Shown one piece after another: positions 13,064 through 19,130 of a DNA stretch of 19,130 bases. The translations under genes were made by a program, and so were the position numbers. Below the pieces are notes generated by a model, which saw nothing but the letters and a program-made list of their open reading frames with translations, ran no database searches and was not told where the DNA came from. The first letter of the stretch is position 1. Each line of letters begins with the position of its first letter. Source of the DNA: DASUWK01 sp036378435. GTDB taxonomy: Bacteria; Chloroflexota; Dormibacteria; Dormibacterales; Dormibacteraceae. The DNA lies in contig DASUWK010000006.1 in assembly GCA_036378435.1 (NCBI GenBank), positions 1 through 19,130 on the forward strand. Direction: 5' to 3'.

Positions 13064-13530
13064 TGACCGAAGACTTGGAGCGCTGGTTGGCAGACGAGCT
13101 CGGCCGCGGGCTGGGTGGACTGCAGCCGGCGCCTCAGTCGCTCGACAGCATCACGAGCCGCCAGGCAGGGAGGGGTCGACGGGTCACGGTGAAGGCCGCC
13201 GCGCTGGCGGCGGCCGCCGTGCTCGTCTCGACGGGCGTGGTGTTCGCGGCGGGCACGGCTCTGACCGGCACCCCGAACCCGGCAGCGTGGGGCCAGCAGG
13301 TCAGCGAGCACGTGGAGACCTGCAAGCAGCAGCTGCCGGCGGGGCAGCACGGCATCGGCAGCTGCGTGAGCTCCTTCGCGCGCCAGCACGGCGAATCGCA
13401 GCGAGCCCAGCACTCACAGTCGGGCTCGCAGAGCCCGGGCCATGGGCCGAGCCACAAGCTGGGGCCGGGCTCCATTACGCCGTCGCCCAGGTCCACCAAG
13501 GGACCCCAGCCCAAAACGCCCGCGCGCTAG
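13063..13530 (+). CDS. Single-pass membrane protein, probable anti-sigma partner, with GQHGIG ectodomain
   Basis: A 155-aa protein coupled to the sigma gene (ATG 13063 overlaps its TGA; GTG 13060 also possible; GGTGAGGAG just upstream). Topology: about 42 cytoplasmic residues (MTEDLERWLADELGRGLGGL then a basic patch GRGRR), one TM helix at about 43-64, and an outside domain with Cys87 and Cys101 around LPAGQHGIG and then CVSSF. The tail from 110 on is Ser/Gln/His/Pro-rich and looks unstructured. Position and topology match anti-sigma factors of ECF operons. The cytoplasmic part is short and lacks a clear zinc-binding H-C-C (ZAS) motif, so the anti-sigma role is inferred. The ectodomain motif is shared with the protein at 12080-12430. 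I recognise no named family. Confidence 0.72.
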   Translation: MTEDLERWLADELGRGLGGLQPAPQSLDSITSRQAGRGRRVTVKAAALAAAAVLVSTGVVFAAGTALTGTPNPAAWGQQVSEHVETCKQQLPAGQHGIGSCVSSFARQHGESQRAQHSQSGSQSPGHGPSHKLGPGSITPSPRSTKGPQPKTPAR

Positions 13531-13533
13531 AGT
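13528..13533 (+). promoter_or_regulatory. Candidate -10 element (TAGAGT) for the PP-loop gene
   Basis: TAGAGT fits TANNNT and ends 7 nt before ATG 13541; its TAG is the stop codon of the preceding gene. There is no Shine-Dalgarno site in the 10-nt gap, so a leaderless mRNA is a simple explanation. Confidence 0.4.
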
Positions 13534-13540
13534 CCGGCGC

Positions 13541-14191
13541 ATGGCGCCGTACGCGGTCATGTGGTCCGGGGGCAAGGACAGCGCGCTGGCTCTGCAGCGG
13601 GCCCAAGCAGCCGGTTTGCAGATCGGCTGCCTGGTCAACTTCCACGACCCCGCCACCCGCCGGGTTCGCTTCCACGCCACCCGCGTCGAGCTGATCGCGG
13701 CCCAGGCCGAGGCGGCTGGGCTGCCGCTGCGCTCGCTGGCGGCCGCGTGGGACCACTTCGACGCCGCCCTGCGGGCGGAGCTGCAAGACCTGCGCGCCGG
13801 CGGCTACGCCGGCGTCGTCCTGGGCGACATCCATCTCGCCGATGTGCGTGCCTGGTACGAGGACCGCGTGCAGTCCGCCGGCCTGGAGCACGTCGAGCCT
13901 CTCTGGCAGGAAGACGGATCGACGCTGCTGGCCGAGTTCGTCGAGTCAGGCGGCCGCGCGGTCATCACGTGCTGCCAGAAGTCGTCACTGGATGACACCT
14001 GGCTCGGCCGCTTGATCGACGAGCGCTTTGCGGCCGACGTCGCGACGACCGGCATCGATCCCTGCGGCGAGCGGGGCGAATACCACTCGTTCGCGTTTGC
14101 CGGTCCGGCGTTCGAGCACCCGGTGGGCTGGCGGCCAGGTGAGCGCCGGCACGACAACGGATTCGTCCAGCTCGACCTGCTGCCGGCATGA
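13541..14191 (+). CDS. PP-loop ATP pyrophosphatase of the Dph6-like family
   Basis: A 216-aa predicted adenylating enzyme. The PP-loop WSGGKDSALAL is at residues 8-18, near the N-terminus. Further Dph6-type blocks are VVLGDIHLADVRAWYEDR (about 89-106), LWQEDGSTLLAEFVESG, and the end signature GIDPCGERGEYHSFAF (about 169-184). In archaea and eukaryotes Dph6 amidates diphthine on EF-2; bacteria lack diphthamide, and the bacterial homologues have no agreed substrate, so I give no gene symbol. The start is ATG 13541. The 3' end overlaps the DUF429 gene by 4 bp (ATGA), so the two are translated together and may act in one pathway. Confidence 0.9.
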   Translation: MAPYAVMWSGGKDSALALQRAQAAGLQIGCLVNFHDPATRRVRFHATRVELIAAQAEAAGLPLRSLAAAWDHFDAALRAELQDLRAGGYAGVVLGDIHLADVRAWYEDRVQSAGLEHVEPLWQEDGSTLLAEFVESGGRAVITCCQKSSLDDTWLGRLIDERFAADVATTGIDPCGERGEYHSFAFAGPAFEHPVGWRPGERRHDNGFVQLDLLPA

Positions 14192-14793
14192 TCGCCGCCG
14201 GCGCCGATGCCACGCCGCGCGGCTGGGCGTGCGTGGCGCTGACGGAGAACGGTGCTCTGGCCAGACTGGTGCCGCCAGAGCCGGAGGCCATCCTCCGAGC
14301 CTGGCCGGACGCGGTGATCATCGGCGTTGACATCCCCATCGGGCTGGCGCAGGCCGGCCACCGACGGGCCGACCTCGAAGCGCGAAAGTTCGTGGGCGCG
14401 CGCGCCGCCAGCGTCTGGCTGACCCCGACGCGGGCGGAGCTGGAGGCGGAGTCCCGGGGGCCTCATCTGAGCCTGCAGGCCTACGGCATGCGCAGACGCA
14501 TCTTCGAGGTCGAGCGCGCCGACGACGGTCGCTTTCGCGAGGTACACCCGGAGGTGACCTTCGCGTTTCTCAACGAGCGCAAGCCCCTGGCTCCCAAGCG
14601 CACGCTGGCCGGGATCACCCAGCGTCTGGCTCTGCTCGAGCATGCGGGCATCTCGCCGCCGCCGCTGACGGTGCCGGCCGACGACCTGCTGGACGCCGTG
14701 GCGGTGGCCTGGAGCGCCAGGCGCATCGCCCGGTCGGAGCACGCCACACTGCCCGGCGATCCCGCCCTGGGCGAGCCGGTGATCAGCTACTGA
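14188..14793 (+). CDS. DUF429 family protein (predicted RNase H-fold nuclease)
   Basis: A 201-aa protein recognised by GADATPRGWACVAL at the N-terminus, IIGVDIPIGL (about 48-57), RRADLEARKFVGARAASVWL, EVHPEVTFAFLN (about 116-127) and DDLLDAVAVAWSARR near the end. The acidic residues of the first, second, third and last blocks are in the order expected of the RNase H-like active site proposed for DUF429. No member of the family that I can recall has a firmly established role. It starts at ATG 14188 within the stop region of the PP-loop gene and converges with the LLM oxidoreductase gene with a 7-bp overlap. Confidence 0.85.
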   Translation: MIAAGADATPRGWACVALTENGALARLVPPEPEAILRAWPDAVIIGVDIPIGLAQAGHRRADLEARKFVGARAASVWLTPTRAELEAESRGPHLSLQAYGMRRRIFEVERADDGRFREVHPEVTFAFLNERKPLAPKRTLAGITQRLALLEHAGISPPPLTVPADDLLDAVAVAWSARRIARSEHATLPGDPALGEPVISY

Positions 14794-15719
14794 CCGGCGA
14801 GCTTCCCCACGACCGGCGCGAATGACTCCGCGGCCTCGCCCTGCACGATCACATAGCTGATCCCGTAGCGCTCGCGACGCCGCTGCAGGTCCTCGGCGAT
14901 CTGGTCGATCGTCCCGATCAGGAAATGCGGTATGTCGAGCACGGTCTCCACGGTGGTCCCGATCGCCCCCGCGAGACCCTCGGCGATGGTGCGGCGATCG
15001 TCGGTCACGTTCAGCACGAAGATCAGGACCGAGAGCTCGAGGTCGCGGAAGCGGTCGCCGGCGGCCTCTTTGATCCAGGCCATCTTCTCGTCGGTCTGCT
15101 CTGCCGTGCCTGTGAGCACGAGTTCCGAGCTCACTGCTCCGTGGGCGAGGTTGAAGTTGACGTTGATGATGTCCGCCTCGCGAGCGGCGATGCTGAGCAT
15201 CCGCTTGGCGCCGCCGCCGAGCAGGATCGGCGGGTGCGGCCGCTGCATTGGCTTCGGCTGGCCCTCGAGCCCGGTGACGCGGTAGTGCTTGCCCTCGAAG
15301 CTGAACGGCCCTGGTGCGAACAGGCCCTTGCAGATCGCCAGCCCCTCGCACATGCGCTCGATCCGGACTCCCGGCGTGTCGTAGGCGATTCCGGTTGCGT
15401 CGTAGTCGCTCTTCTCCCAGCCCGCACCGAGGCCGAAATCGGCGCGGCCTCCGGAGAGGACGTCGAGTGATGCGATCTCCTTGGCGGTCACTGCGGGATG
15501 GCGGTAATCGTTGTCGAGCACCAGGTGGCCGAGGCGCAGTTCCGAGGTCACCATGGCCGCGGCGGCCAGGGCGGAGAAGGCGCCGAGCTGGTCGGAGAAG
15601 TGGTCGGGCAGGTAGAGGGCGGTGTAACCGAGCGACTCCACGCGGCGCACCTTGTCCGTCCATTCCTGGCCGGTGGTGGCTCGGTGCTCCTGCACGGCGA
15701 AGCGGAAGGGACGAGTCAA
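14787..15719 (-). CDS. LLM-class F420-dependent oxidoreductase
   Basis: A 310-aa luciferase-like TIM-barrel protein. Start MTRPFRFAVQEH is followed by ESLGYTALYLPDHFSDQLG (about 29-47), LGHLVLDNDYRHPAVTAKEI, SGGRADFGLGAGWEKSDYDA (about 90-109), GGGAKRMLSIAAREADIINV (about 168-187) and the F420/FMN-binding type end FLIGTIDQIAEDLQRRRERY. These blocks match the F420-dependent LLM group common in Actinomycetota and Chloroflexota. The substrate is unknown. The start is TTG 15719; I saw no better ATG/GTG in frame that keeps the N-terminus. It lies downstream of fpg on the same strand, behind repeated hairpins that likely end fpg transcription, so it may have its own promoter. Confidence 0.9.
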   Translation of the reverse strand: MTRPFRFAVQEHRATTGQEWTDKVRRVESLGYTALYLPDHFSDQLGAFSALAAAAMVTSELRLGHLVLDNDYRHPAVTAKEIASLDVLSGGRADFGLGAGWEKSDYDATGIAYDTPGVRIERMCEGLAICKGLFAPGPFSFEGKHYRVTGLEGQPKPMQRPHPPILLGGGAKRMLSIAAREADIINVNFNLAHGAVSSELVLTGTAEQTDEKMAWIKEAAGDRFRDLELSVLIFVLNVTDDRRTIAEGLAGAIGTTVETVLDIPHFLIGTIDQIAEDLQRRRERYGISYVIVQGEAAESFAPVVGKLAGQ

Positions 15720-15760
15720 CGCCCGGTCAGTGTCTCAGAAGCCGGCTTCGGGCCGCGCTG

Positions 15761-15782
15761 TCAGAACTGACAGCCGCGACAG
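15761..15782. repeat. Partial copy of the fpg-tail repeat
   Basis: A 22-bp segment that matches positions 45-66 of the 66-bp repeat with one change (ACTGACAG instead of ACTGGCAG). It runs directly into full copy 1. On the minus strand it still resembles the codons for the last residues of Fpg (CRGCQF). Confidence 0.8.
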
Positions 15783-15848
15783 AGGAGGATGGTTCGCGGA
15801 AGGAACCTTAGGTGCCTTCCGCGTTATCAGAACTGGCAGCCGCGACAG
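15783..15848. repeat. 66-bp direct repeat, copy 1 (displaced fpg 3' end plus terminator)
   Basis: Identical over 66 bp to 15933-15998, 150 bp apart. It contains a non-functional duplicate of the last Fpg codons (minus strand, TGA at 15827-15829) and the hairpin 15795-15823. The 84-bp spacer between full copies holds another hairpin. Confidence 0.95.
15795..15823 (-). terminator. Hairpin in repeat copy 1
   Basis: Arms CGCGGAAGG (15795-15803) and CCTTCCGCG (15815-15823) pair over 9 bp. After one A-G mismatch, ACC/GGT adds 3 bp around loop TTA. Same as the fpg terminator in copy 2; it may act as a second stop or be a relic. Confidence 0.5.
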
Positions 15849-15873
15849 CGTCAGGATCGAGTCGTTGCGCGTA

Positions 15874-15892
15874 GGCCCGGCTTTGCCGGGCC
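15874..15892. terminator. Perfect 8-bp hairpin GGCCCGGC-TTT-GCCGGGCC
   Basis: A perfect palindrome with a three-base loop in the spacer between the repeat copies. There is no T-run on either side long enough for a classical terminator; it may be a REP-like or termination hairpin. I see no gene in 15720-15976. Confidence 0.5.
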
Positions 15893-15932
15893 GGTTGAGT
15901 TGGTTGATCCGCTCCCGTGCGTCGCGCTGAGT

Positions 15933-15998
15933 AGGAGGATGGTTCGCGGAAGGAACCTTAGGTGCCTTCCGCGTTATCAGAACTGGCAGCCGCGACAG
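15933..15998. repeat. 66-bp direct repeat, copy 2 (true fpg 3' end plus terminator)
   Basis: The copy that forms the real end of fpg: its right end encodes FCRGCQF and TGA (minus strand, 15977-15979), its left part the hairpin. Divergence from copy 1 begins abruptly at both ends (15932 and 15999). Confidence 0.95.
15945..15973 (-). terminator. Terminator hairpin of fpg
   Basis: The same 9+3-bp hairpin as at 15795-15823, starting 3 nt after the fpg stop codon on the minus strand. No U-tract follows (AACCATCC). Confidence 0.6.
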
Positions 15999-16801
15999 AA
16001 GTTCACCGGCTCGCGATTGGAACCCAGCTGGCTGATGCGATGCCCGCAGCGAGGGCAGCTCTTGCCGCCCTTCATGTGCACGGCCATGAAGCTGCGGTCC
16101 TGCTTCGACTCGTCGTAGTCCGGGTTCGCGAGGATTGCCTCGACCGCTCGCGAGAGCACCGACGGGATCGCGACGTAGAGCGCCTGCTCGTCCTCGGGCT
16201 TCAGCGATGATCGCCTGCGCAGCGGCAGCAGCCGAGCTTCCCAGAGGATCTCGTCCGAGTACGCGTTGCCGATGCCGGCCAGGAACTCCTGGTTGCGGAG
16301 CAGGTCCTTGAGCTCGTCGCGGTAACGACGGAGCCGCTTGCGAAAGACCTCGACGTCCTCGCTGCCGACGGCGTCAGCCTCGGGGCCGAGGGCCGCCCAG
16401 CCCGGCACCTCAGCGAGGTCGGACACCCAGTAGAGGCGGCCCATGTCCCTGAAGTCGAGGTAGCGCAGCTCCTCGCCGCCGTCCAGCCGTAGTGAGAACA
16501 CCCACGTCGCCGGCCGTGGCTCATCCTCAGCGGCGACGTCGAAGCGACCGCCGAGCATCGGGTTGATCACCAGGCTTCGCGGTTCGCCGCCGGCGACGAG
16601 CTCGGTGTTGAAGACCATGTGCTTGCCGCGCCGGGCGACCTCGCGGATGACGCGAAACGGAACCTCCTGCTCGAAGCTCTCGACCGGGTAGCGAAAAAGG
16701 TGCGCCTTGCGCGGGCTCACCTCGGCCCGGGTGATCGTGCGGCCCTCGAGCCGGGGCCCGAGCCGGCGGCGGAACGCTTCCAGCTCGGGCAGCTCCGGCA
16801 T
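15977..16801 (-). CDS. fpg: Formamidopyrimidine-DNA glycosylase (Fpg/Nei family)
   Basis: A bifunctional DNA glycosylase/AP lyase removing oxidised purines such as 8-oxoguanine. The 274-aa protein begins MPELPELEAF, with the catalytic Pro2 and Glu3, and has the conserved Lys in RRGKHMVF (60). The helix-two-turn-helix with LLRNQEFLAGIGNAYSDEIL is at about 165-184. The C-terminal zinc finger has Cys249/Cys252 (CPRC) and Cys269/Cys272 (CRGC), with an Arg in the hairpin between (R263). Length agrees with the family (about 270). The N-terminus MPELPELE is shared by Fpg and Nei/EndoVIII types, so the exact substrate class (MutM versus Nei-like) is not certain. It follows the DUF4349 gene by 12 nt. 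Confidence 0.93.
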   Translation of the reverse strand: MPELPELEAFRRRLGPRLEGRTITRAEVSPRKAHLFRYPVESFEQEVPFRVIREVARRGKHMVFNTELVAGGEPRSLVINPMLGGRFDVAAEDEPRPATWVFSLRLDGGEELRYLDFRDMGRLYWVSDLAEVPGWAALGPEADAVGSEDVEVFRKRLRRYRDELKDLLRNQEFLAGIGNAYSDEILWEARLLPLRRRSSLKPEDEQALYVAIPSVLSRAVEAILANPDYDESKQDRSFMAVHMKGGKSCPRCGHRISQLGSNREPVNFCRGCQF

Positions 16802-16810
16802 CGCGGAGTG

Positions 16811-16816
16811 AGTTTA
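16811..16816 (-). promoter_or_regulatory. Candidate -10 element (TAAACT) for fpg
   Basis: On the minus strand TAAACT fits TANNNT and ends 9 nt before the fpg ATG. Its TAA is the stop codon of the upstream DUF4349 gene. No Shine-Dalgarno site is evident in the short gap. Confidence 0.4.
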
Positions 16817-17728
16817 GGTTCGGGCGAAGGCGGGCAGCCAGCGGCGGCGGGTGATGAGGGCGATGACGACCAGGGCGAGGAACGGGAGGAGCGTGCCGAG
16901 CACGACTATGAATCCGTTCACGATCGCCGCCAGGTTGTGGAGCGCCTGCTCGACCGCCGCGCCGAATCCCCACTGATCGACGACCGGCCGCGGCGCGGGC
17001 GCGACGCCCTTCTCGGTCAGGTTCACGGTGATCGTCGCGTACTGCGTGAGGCTGTCCAGGTACTGCAGCTGGCCCTTGATCTGTTCGATGTCCTGCTGCA
17101 CCGGGGCGACCTGCTGCTCGATCGCGATGATGTCGCCGATCGACGTCGCCCGCGTCAGCAGCGCGTTGAGCGCGGCCAGCTGGAGATTGGCGCTCTGAAG
17201 CCGCGCCTGGAGGTCCACGTACTCCGAGTCGTGTGGCTTCGACGTGGACTGCTGGCTCGTGAACTTGCCGACGCCGCGCAGCTGGTCGAGCGTGTCCTGG
17301 TACTTGTTGGCCGGCACCTGGAACGAGAAGGTGCCGCTGTCCGGGATGCCGCCCGAGCCTGACGCGGTGCTGGATGACGCCAGGTAGCCGCCCTCGGTGC
17401 TGATGATCCCGAGGATCGTGTCGAGGCCCTGGTCGAACTTGCCGTGCGGCATCTGGATGCCCAGCGTGGCGGCCAGCTCGAGGTGCTGCGCGGAGGGAAG
17501 AGGAGGCACCGTCAGCTGGTCGGCGGCCCCGCTGCTGGTGGCCCCGCCCGCGGATGAGCCGGTGCCGACGAAGCCAGGCGCCGGCACTGGAGCGCCACGC
17601 GTCGCGCTGGGCGCGAAGGTGGTGCCGTTCGCGGTGTGCGCGGAGAAGCCTCCGGCCGAGCTGCCGGCGGTGGCGCCGCAGGCGGCGATGAAGAGGACGG
17701 GCACGAGGAGGAGGAGCTTCTGTTTCAT
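16814..17728 (-). CDS. DUF4349 lipoprotein
   Basis: A 304-aa envelope protein. MKQKLLLLVPVLFIAACGAT is a lipoprotein signal peptide with lipobox IAAC (Cys17). A Gly/Ser/Ala-rich linker (about 20-75) follows, then the DUF4349 domain: GFLDTILGIISTEGGYL-like helix and strand (about 98-118; here QGLDTILGIISTEGGYLASS), FQVPANKYQDTLDQLRGVGK and DLQARLQSANLQLAALNALL. A coiled-coil pair (to about 225, EQQVAPVQQDIEQIKGQLQY) leads to a C-terminal TM helix (VVLGTLLPFLALVVIALITR, about 273-292) and a basic tail. Function in this family is not established; some members are near envelope-stress genes. It starts 73 bp from the divergent clpB. Confidence 0.9.
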   Translation of the reverse strand: MKQKLLLLVPVLFIAACGATAGSSAGGFSAHTANGTTFAPSATRGAPVPAPGFVGTGSSAGGATSSGAADQLTVPPLPSAQHLELAATLGIQMPHGKFDQGLDTILGIISTEGGYLASSSTASGSGGIPDSGTFSFQVPANKYQDTLDQLRGVGKFTSQQSTSKPHDSEYVDLQARLQSANLQLAALNALLTRATSIGDIIAIEQQVAPVQQDIEQIKGQLQYLDSLTQYATITVNLTEKGVAPAPRPVVDQWGFGAAVEQALHNLAAIVNGFIVVLGTLLPFLALVVIALITRRRWLPAFART

Positions 17729-17734
17729 GTGACC

Positions 17735-17760
17735 GGGAACGCCGGCCGCGCCCTGACGTA
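17735..17760 (+). promoter_or_regulatory. Weak candidate sigmaR/sigmaH-like promoter for clpB
   Basis: GGGAAC (17735-17740) is followed after 17 bp by GTA (17758-17760), close to but not matching the GGGAAT-N18/19-GTT pattern of actinobacterial redox/heat sigma factors. No CIRCE or HAIR repeat is visible in the 73-bp gap. Treat as a suggestion only. Confidence 0.2.
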
Positions 17761-17786
17761 ACGCCCGTTTTGCCCGCCGCCGCCGC

Positions 17787-17793
17787 GGGAAGG
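17787..17793 (+). promoter_or_regulatory. Ribosome binding site of clpB (GGGAAGG)
   Basis: A purine-rich GGGAAGG 8 nt before ATG 17802, which sets the clpB start and contrasts with several genes in this window that lack such a site. Confidence 0.6.
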
Positions 17794-17801
17794 TTCTTTA
17801 C

Positions 17802-19130
<1,329 letters not shown>

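Overview
This is a GC-rich window (roughly 70% G+C by eye) from a bacterial chromosome, almost fully coding and dominated by housekeeping genes. F420-type LLM oxidoreductase, Flp pilin, DUF4349 lipoprotein, a six-TM histidine kinase and several promoter-like TANNNT hexamers 6-10 nt before start codons fit a high-GC soil lineage such as Candidatus Dormibacterota/Chloroflexota relatives or Actinomycetota. I cannot fix the phylum from the sequence alone. I see no IS element, prophage or CRISPR array.

Layout. 1-3167 (+): end of argD, then argR, argG and argH, an arginine biosynthesis operon with overlapping or touching genes; two junctions carry G-rich, quadruplex-capable tracts over the ribosome binding sites. 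3179-7278 (+): coaX (CoA synthesis), greA (transcript cleavage factor), lysS and serS (tRNA charging). 7275-9760: a divergent two-component pair, a NarL-type response regulator (-) and a membrane histidine kinase (+). 9763-10197: a strongly folded RNA candidate of about 200 nt, then tRNA-Ser(UGA) and a hairpin terminator. 10273-10480 (-): an orphan Flp pilin missed by ORF callers because it is only 56 aa. 10559-12048 (+): a small HTH-like protein and an M20 zinc peptidase.

12080-13530 (+) is the most novel-looking part. A small exported or anchored protein is followed by an ECF sigma factor gene and a membrane protein in the anti-sigma position. The exported protein and the membrane protein share an extracytoplasmic motif with two cysteines around GQHGIG, so they look like paralogous parts of one envelope-signalling system. 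I recognise no named family for this motif.

13541-14793 (+): a Dph6-like PP-loop ATPase translationally coupled to a DUF429 RNase H-fold protein. 14787-17728 (-): an LLM-class oxidoreductase, an intergenic region with duplicated fpg-tail/terminator units, fpg (DNA repair glycosylase) and a DUF4349 lipoprotein. 17802-19130 (+): the first 443 codons of clpB, cut by the window edge.

Unusual points: a 66-bp exact duplication of the fpg 3' end with its terminator; a lysS reading frame with no ATG/GTG/TTG at its natural start; apparent internal shortening in LysS and ArgH; and repeated placement of a TANNNT hexamer just before start codons, three times using the stop codon of the preceding gene.
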